Origin: an uncultured Bacteroidota bacterium
GTDB lineage: Bacteria > Bacteroidota > Bacteroidia > B-17B0 > Aurantibacillaceae
NCBI GenBank assembly: GCA_937868675.1
Contig: CALMNJ010000681.1
Location: 1 to 13,690 of the forward strand
Length of the DNA: 13,690 bases
Direction of reading: 5' to 3'
The notes under the pieces were generated by a model. The model had not been told where the DNA came from. It did no database searches and worked only from the letters and a program-made list of their open reading frames with translations. This document shows positions 12,818 through 13,690 of the stretch, piece after piece. Numbering within the stretch: the stretch's first letter is position 1; every line of letters starts with the position of its first letter. The translations under genes and the position numbers were made by a program.

Positions 12818-13690
12818 ATGATGGTTCTAAGTTTTATTACGAATGTGTATTCTTCATTCACACGTGCATTTAAAAAACTATATTTTCAACAACCATACGA
12901 AAGCTCCAAATCAAAATTTTATCCATTTTATTATACCCCTTTAGTTGTTCTATTGTTAGCGCTGGTCTTACGTGCTATCAATAAACCAGTTGGGGATTTT
13001 GGAAATTATTATTATGCCTCCAAGTTCTTACTTAATAGTCAGTTTGGCGATTGGGTATATGACCCCTCCGTTTTTAACCTGAAAATTTATGAATTGGGGC
13101 AGCGTGATTTCTTTTTAAATTATAATCCACCACCAATAGTTGCCATTTTTTATTTGCCCTTTACTTTATTTAATGTCGTTTGGGCCAAAACTATCTGGAA
13201 CCTGTTAAATTGCTTCATTCTTATTTTTTGTCTTTACAGGGTTCAAAAAACATTTTTTGTTCGTCCATTTTTTTTAATTATAGTTCCAGTTTTATTTTTT
13301 ACTCCCATAAGGAACAATCTTGTAGAAGGGCAGTCGTACTTTTTGCTGTTATTTTTATTGGTTGAAGGGTTTATTCAATATCAAAAGGGCAACGGTTGGC
13401 TTATGTCCATTTTGTGGTCTGTTTCTATCTTGATTAAGATATTTCCGGTATTTGTCATGTTATTCCTGTTCTTTAGCAAAGAATATAAATACTTAATGAA
13501 ACTGATTGTAACTATTGCCTGCCTGGTTATTTTGTCACTTTCCTTAGTTGATTATTCAGTATGGTATTATTATTTAAAAACTATTCTTCCAAAGCTTTTG
13601 GCCGGAGAAATAAATGACACGTATTCAACAAATTATCAAAGCTTACAGGTATTGCTTAAAACAATTTTAGTGCCCGACAAGTTTCAGAAT
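12818..13690 (+). CDS. GT87-like (DUF2029) GT-C membrane glycosyltransferase, 3' end outside window
   Basis: The frame is open from ATG 12818 (a second ATG follows directly) to the last base, giving 291 residues with no stop. A short N-terminal stretch leads to a first membrane segment (about 40-54), then an outer loop with PVGDFGNYYYASKFLL, where the Asp fits the catalytic acid of GT-C enzymes. NYNPPPIVAIFYLPF, RNNLVEGQSYFLLL and LIKIFPVFVMLFLF match the pattern of the DUF2029/GT87 family: N-P-P before a segment, R-x-x-x-x-x-GQ, then a K-x-x-P segment. Known members are polyprenyl-phosphate mannose-dependent transferases of mycobacterial lipoglycans; bacterial homologues elsewhere are mostly uncharacterised. 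At least six membrane segments are visible. The family is usually 380-450 residues, so about a quarter to a third is missing. The sugar and acceptor are unknown. Confidence 0.82.
   Translation, partial: MMVLSFITNVYSSFTRAFKKLYFQQPYESSKSKFYPFYYTPLVVLLLALVLRAINKPVGDFGNYYYASKFLLNSQFGDWVYDPSVFNLKIYELGQRDFFLNYNPPPIVAIFYLPFTLFNVVWAKTIWNLLNCFILIFCLYRVQKTFFVRPFFLIIVPVLFFTPIRNNLVEGQSYFLLLFLLVEGFIQYQKGNGWLMSILWSVSILIKIFPVFVMLFLFFSKEYKYLMKLIVTIACLVILSLSLVDYSVWYYYLKTILPKLLAGEINDTYSTNYQSLQVLLKTILVPDKFQN

Overview
The window looks like a chromosomal piece of a Bacteroidota genome (Cytophagales/Chitinophagales-like; the order is a guess). Evidence seen in the sequence: promoters of the Bacteroidota housekeeping type (TTTG, 19 bases, TAnnTTTG), two of them exact; start codons almost always without a Shine-Dalgarno motif; lipoproteins with typical lipoboxes; and protein families common in that phylum (a TPR-bearing GT-C enzyme, a YD-repeat lipoprotein, a TsdA-like dihaem cytochrome). 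I see no transposase, integrase, CRISPR array or origin.

Layout. 1-348: end of a small CxxC membrane protein of unknown role, overlapping tail to tail by 4 bases with a large TMTC-like GT-C/TPR membrane protein (345-2213, minus). 2361-3041: trmB, the tRNA m7G46 methyltransferase. 3061-3522: unknown protein, minus. 3660-3732: tRNA-Lys(UUU) with an exact promoter and a hairpin terminator. 3896-5790: a two-gene minus-strand operon, TsdA-like dihaem cytochrome c lipoprotein then YD-repeat lipoprotein, joined by a TAATG stop/start and driven by an exact promoter that leaves almost no leader.

5862-12458 is the distinctive region. A tight minus-strand operon (10437 to 5862) encodes a B12-binding-type radical SAM protein, a class I methyltransferase, a winged-helix plus nucleotidyltransferase protein and a second B12-binding-type radical SAM protein. 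Beside it lie a divergent UbiE-like methyltransferase (plus) and a radical SAM/SPASM protein (minus) that converges on it with a 5-base gap. All three radical SAM genes start at GTG or TTG, and the nucleotidyltransferase has no standard start codon that would keep its full first domain. 12818 to the window end: a truncated GT87-like (DUF2029) GT-C membrane glycosyltransferase.

Three radical SAM enzymes, two methyltransferases, a nucleotidyltransferase and a lipid-linked glycosyltransferase together suggest a modification or biosynthetic pathway acting on a lipid, glycan or small molecule. The substrate cannot be read from the sequence, and I do not recognise the cluster as a characterised pathway.
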